Source: an uncultured Eubacteriales bacterium (GTDB lineage Bacteria > Bacillota > Clostridia > Oscillospirales > Acutalibacteraceae). Taken from it: DNA of 64,000 nucleotides. The stretch spans positions 1 through 64,000 of the forward strand of contig CAKSHJ010000001.1 of assembly GCA_934457095.1 (NCBI GenBank), given 5' to 3'. Made by a program: the position numbers and the translations under genes. The notes below the pieces were generated by a model, which was given only the letters and a program-made list of their open reading frames with translations, searched no databases and was not told where the DNA came from. Below are positions 62,741 through 64,000 of the stretch, in pieces. Every line of letters begins with the position of its first letter. The stretch's first letter is position 1.

Positions 62741-63820
62741 TTGAAATTAAATGCAATTCTGCGCGCCGCTTTGGTCGCCCTTTCTGCCGTTTTGTTCGTT
62801 GCCTCTTTGACCGCTTGCGGCAGCTCCGACGATACCTCTTCCCCCGCTTCCTCTGAGCCCGCTCCCTCCAGCGTTGCCGAGGTCAAATTTGAGAATATTA
62901 ACCCCTTGACCGGTGAAAATAATTTGTCCGCCGGCGCTTTGGGCCAAAGACCCATTGCCGTTATGGTCAATAATAATCCTTATGCTCGCCCGCAATGGGG
63001 GCTGTGTGACGCCGATGTTGTGATTGAGGGCATTGTGGAGGGCGGTTGCACCCGCATGATGTGGCTCTTTTCTGATATTTCTGATGTGCCTAAGGTTGGC
63101 TCGCTTCGTAGTATGCGCCACGATTTTGTGGAGCTGGCTGACGGTTTTCAGGCGATTCTGGTGCATTGGGGCGGTAGTCCGCAGGCTTATAGCTCTGTGG
63201 CCGCAAATGGTGTGGACGATATTGACGGTATGAGCGATAATGTGAATTTTTTTCGTGACCAGACCCGGAATGTGCCGACGGAACACACCGGCTATGCTAC
63301 CGGCAAAAGCGTGCTGGCCGGTATTGCCCAGAAGGGCTTCTCTTTGCAGAATACCGCCGCGGATTTGACTCCGTTTTCTTTTCTGTTGCCCAATGAGACT
63401 CGCGTGCTGACCGATGGCAGCTGTACAAAAGTGGACGCTTATTTCTCCGGTGCGGGGTATAATCATTCCTTTACTTATAACGCGCAGGAGCATTTGTATT
63501 ATAACAGCATTGAGGGCGTGCCTATGACCGACGATAACGGCAAACAGATGGCTGTTACCAATGTGATTGGTCTGTTTATGGACGTTTCTCTGATTGCCGG
63601 CGATAGCTCCGGCAGGGTGGATATGGACCTTAGCGGCGGCGACGGTTTTTATGTTTCTAACGGTACTTATGAGAAAATTACCTGGAAAAAAGGCAATACT
63701 CCCAGTAATCCGCTCAAATTGTATGACAAAACCGGTAAGGAATTGACTTTGAATGCCGGTAAAAGCTGGATTGGCTTGCTGCCTGAGAATTTTCAGTCCA
63801 GTACGGTGCTTTCCGAATAA
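62741..63820 (+). CDS. DUF3048 (YerB-like) lipoprotein
   Basis: A 359-residue lipoprotein with lipobox LTAC (about residue 26), a Ser/Pro/Ala-rich linker, and a DUF3048 domain (NPLTGE, RPIAVMVNNNPYARPQWGL, RMMWLFSD, GSLRSMRHDFVELA, HWGGSPQA). The start is TTG at 62741 with GAGGAGA upstream; a longer frame upstream lies in non-coding sequence. Function is unknown in the family; it sits outside the membrane. Codons here are T/G-ending, unlike genes between 52 and 61.9 kb. Confidence 0.9.
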   Translation: MKLNAILRAALVALSAVLFVASLTACGSSDDTSSPASSEPAPSSVAEVKFENINPLTGENNLSAGALGQRPIAVMVNNNPYARPQWGLCDADVVIEGIVEGGCTRMMWLFSDISDVPKVGSLRSMRHDFVELADGFQAILVHWGGSPQAYSSVAANGVDDIDGMSDNVNFFRDQTRNVPTEHTGYATGKSVLAGIAQKGFSLQNTAADLTPFSFLLPNETRVLTDGSCTKVDAYFSGAGYNHSFTYNAQEHLYYNSIEGVPMTDDNGKQMAVTNVIGLFMDVSLIAGDSSGRVDMDLSGGDGFYVSNGTYEKITWKKGNTPSNPLKLYDKTGKELTLNAGKSWIGLLPENFQSSTVLSE

Positions 63821-63826
63821 AATTGC

Positions 63827-63860
63827 GCTCCCCTTTTCCTTTGGGGAGCTTTTTCTTTTT
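63827..63860 (+). terminator. Terminator after the DUF3048 gene
   Basis: GCTCCCC and GGGGAGC form a seven-pair stem followed by TTTTTCTTTTT. The last 140 bases hold a promoter-like TATAAT near 63978 but no gene start inside the window. Confidence 0.85.
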
Positions 63861-64000
63861 GTGCTTTGCGTATGTTTTGCCTGCTTTTGTGCCATACTCT
63901 CTTTGCTTACTTTTTTTCATTTGCCAATAATTTGTAAATATTCCCGCTGTGTTCTATACATTCGTCGTAAAATGTTGTATAATTGGTGTACTAAAATTTA

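Noticed and set aside
62747..63895. A 382-codon open frame on the minus strand
   Set aside because: It is antisense to the DUF3048 lipoprotein gene, which has a lipobox, ribosome site and terminator.

Overview
The window looks like chromosome from an anaerobic, probably spore-forming member of the Clostridia (Oscillospirales-like gut Firmicutes). Pointers are the Firmicutes gene orders tig-clpP-clpX-lon-engB and rplS-lepB-rbgA-rnhB-yraN, an adjacent spoIVFA/spoIVFB-like pair, a tryptophan T-box, an Rnf complex and a 2-hydroxyacyl-CoA dehydratase activase. The genus cannot be fixed from the sequence alone.

Layout. (1) 1-3.5 kb: the 5' part of a large secreted surface protein gene (minus strand). 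Its upstream region is flanked by two identical, inverted 24-bp sites, and a tyrosine recombinase gene lies immediately beyond. This has the architecture of a phase-variable invertible promoter. (2) 3.6-4.1 kb: five tRNA genes (Val-Asp-Phe-Gly-Cys) with their own promoter and terminator. (3) 4.2-29.7 kb: a long minus-strand run of housekeeping genes: Hsp33, lysA, engB, lon, clpX, clpP, trigger factor, thrC, a dipeptidase, yraN, rnhB, rbgA, two signal peptidases, a flippase and glycosyltransferase, rplS with a structured leader, a radical-SAM pair, a SpoIVF-like pair and a MATE transporter. (4) 29.9-45.7 kb: a plus-strand, AT-rich, tightly coupled biosynthetic cluster. It carries a phosphopantetheinyl transferase, two hotdog-fold proteins, FabD, FabG, ACP, FabZ, a GcvT-like protein, a fused ketosynthase/chain-length-factor protein, a glycosyltransferase, a flavoprotein, SbnA-like and SbnB-like enzymes, a two-gene ABC exporter and a GNAT-domain protein. 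(5) 45.9-49 kb: a second, Gly-rich surface protein related to the first. (6) 49.2-52.3 kb: a trpXYZ-type ABC importer behind a complete T-box leader with a TGG specifier. (7) 52.4-57.9 kb: a gene remnant, then rnfCDGEAB. (8) 58.1-62.3 kb: a giant activase and its 2-hydroxyacyl-CoA dehydratase-like partner. (9) 62.35 kb: a perfect parS site, then a DUF3048 lipoprotein gene.

Two systems stand out. The first is the recombinase plus invertible promoter plus surface protein switch at the left end. The second is the 16-kb cluster. By gene content it would build an acyl chain by type-II iteration with keto-reduction and dehydration but no recognisable enoyl reductase, which predicts an unsaturated or polyene chain. 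It would also make L-2,3-diaminopropionate, and would glycosylate and export the product. I do not recognise a described pathway with this combination. The final structure, and which enzyme joins the parts, are inference.
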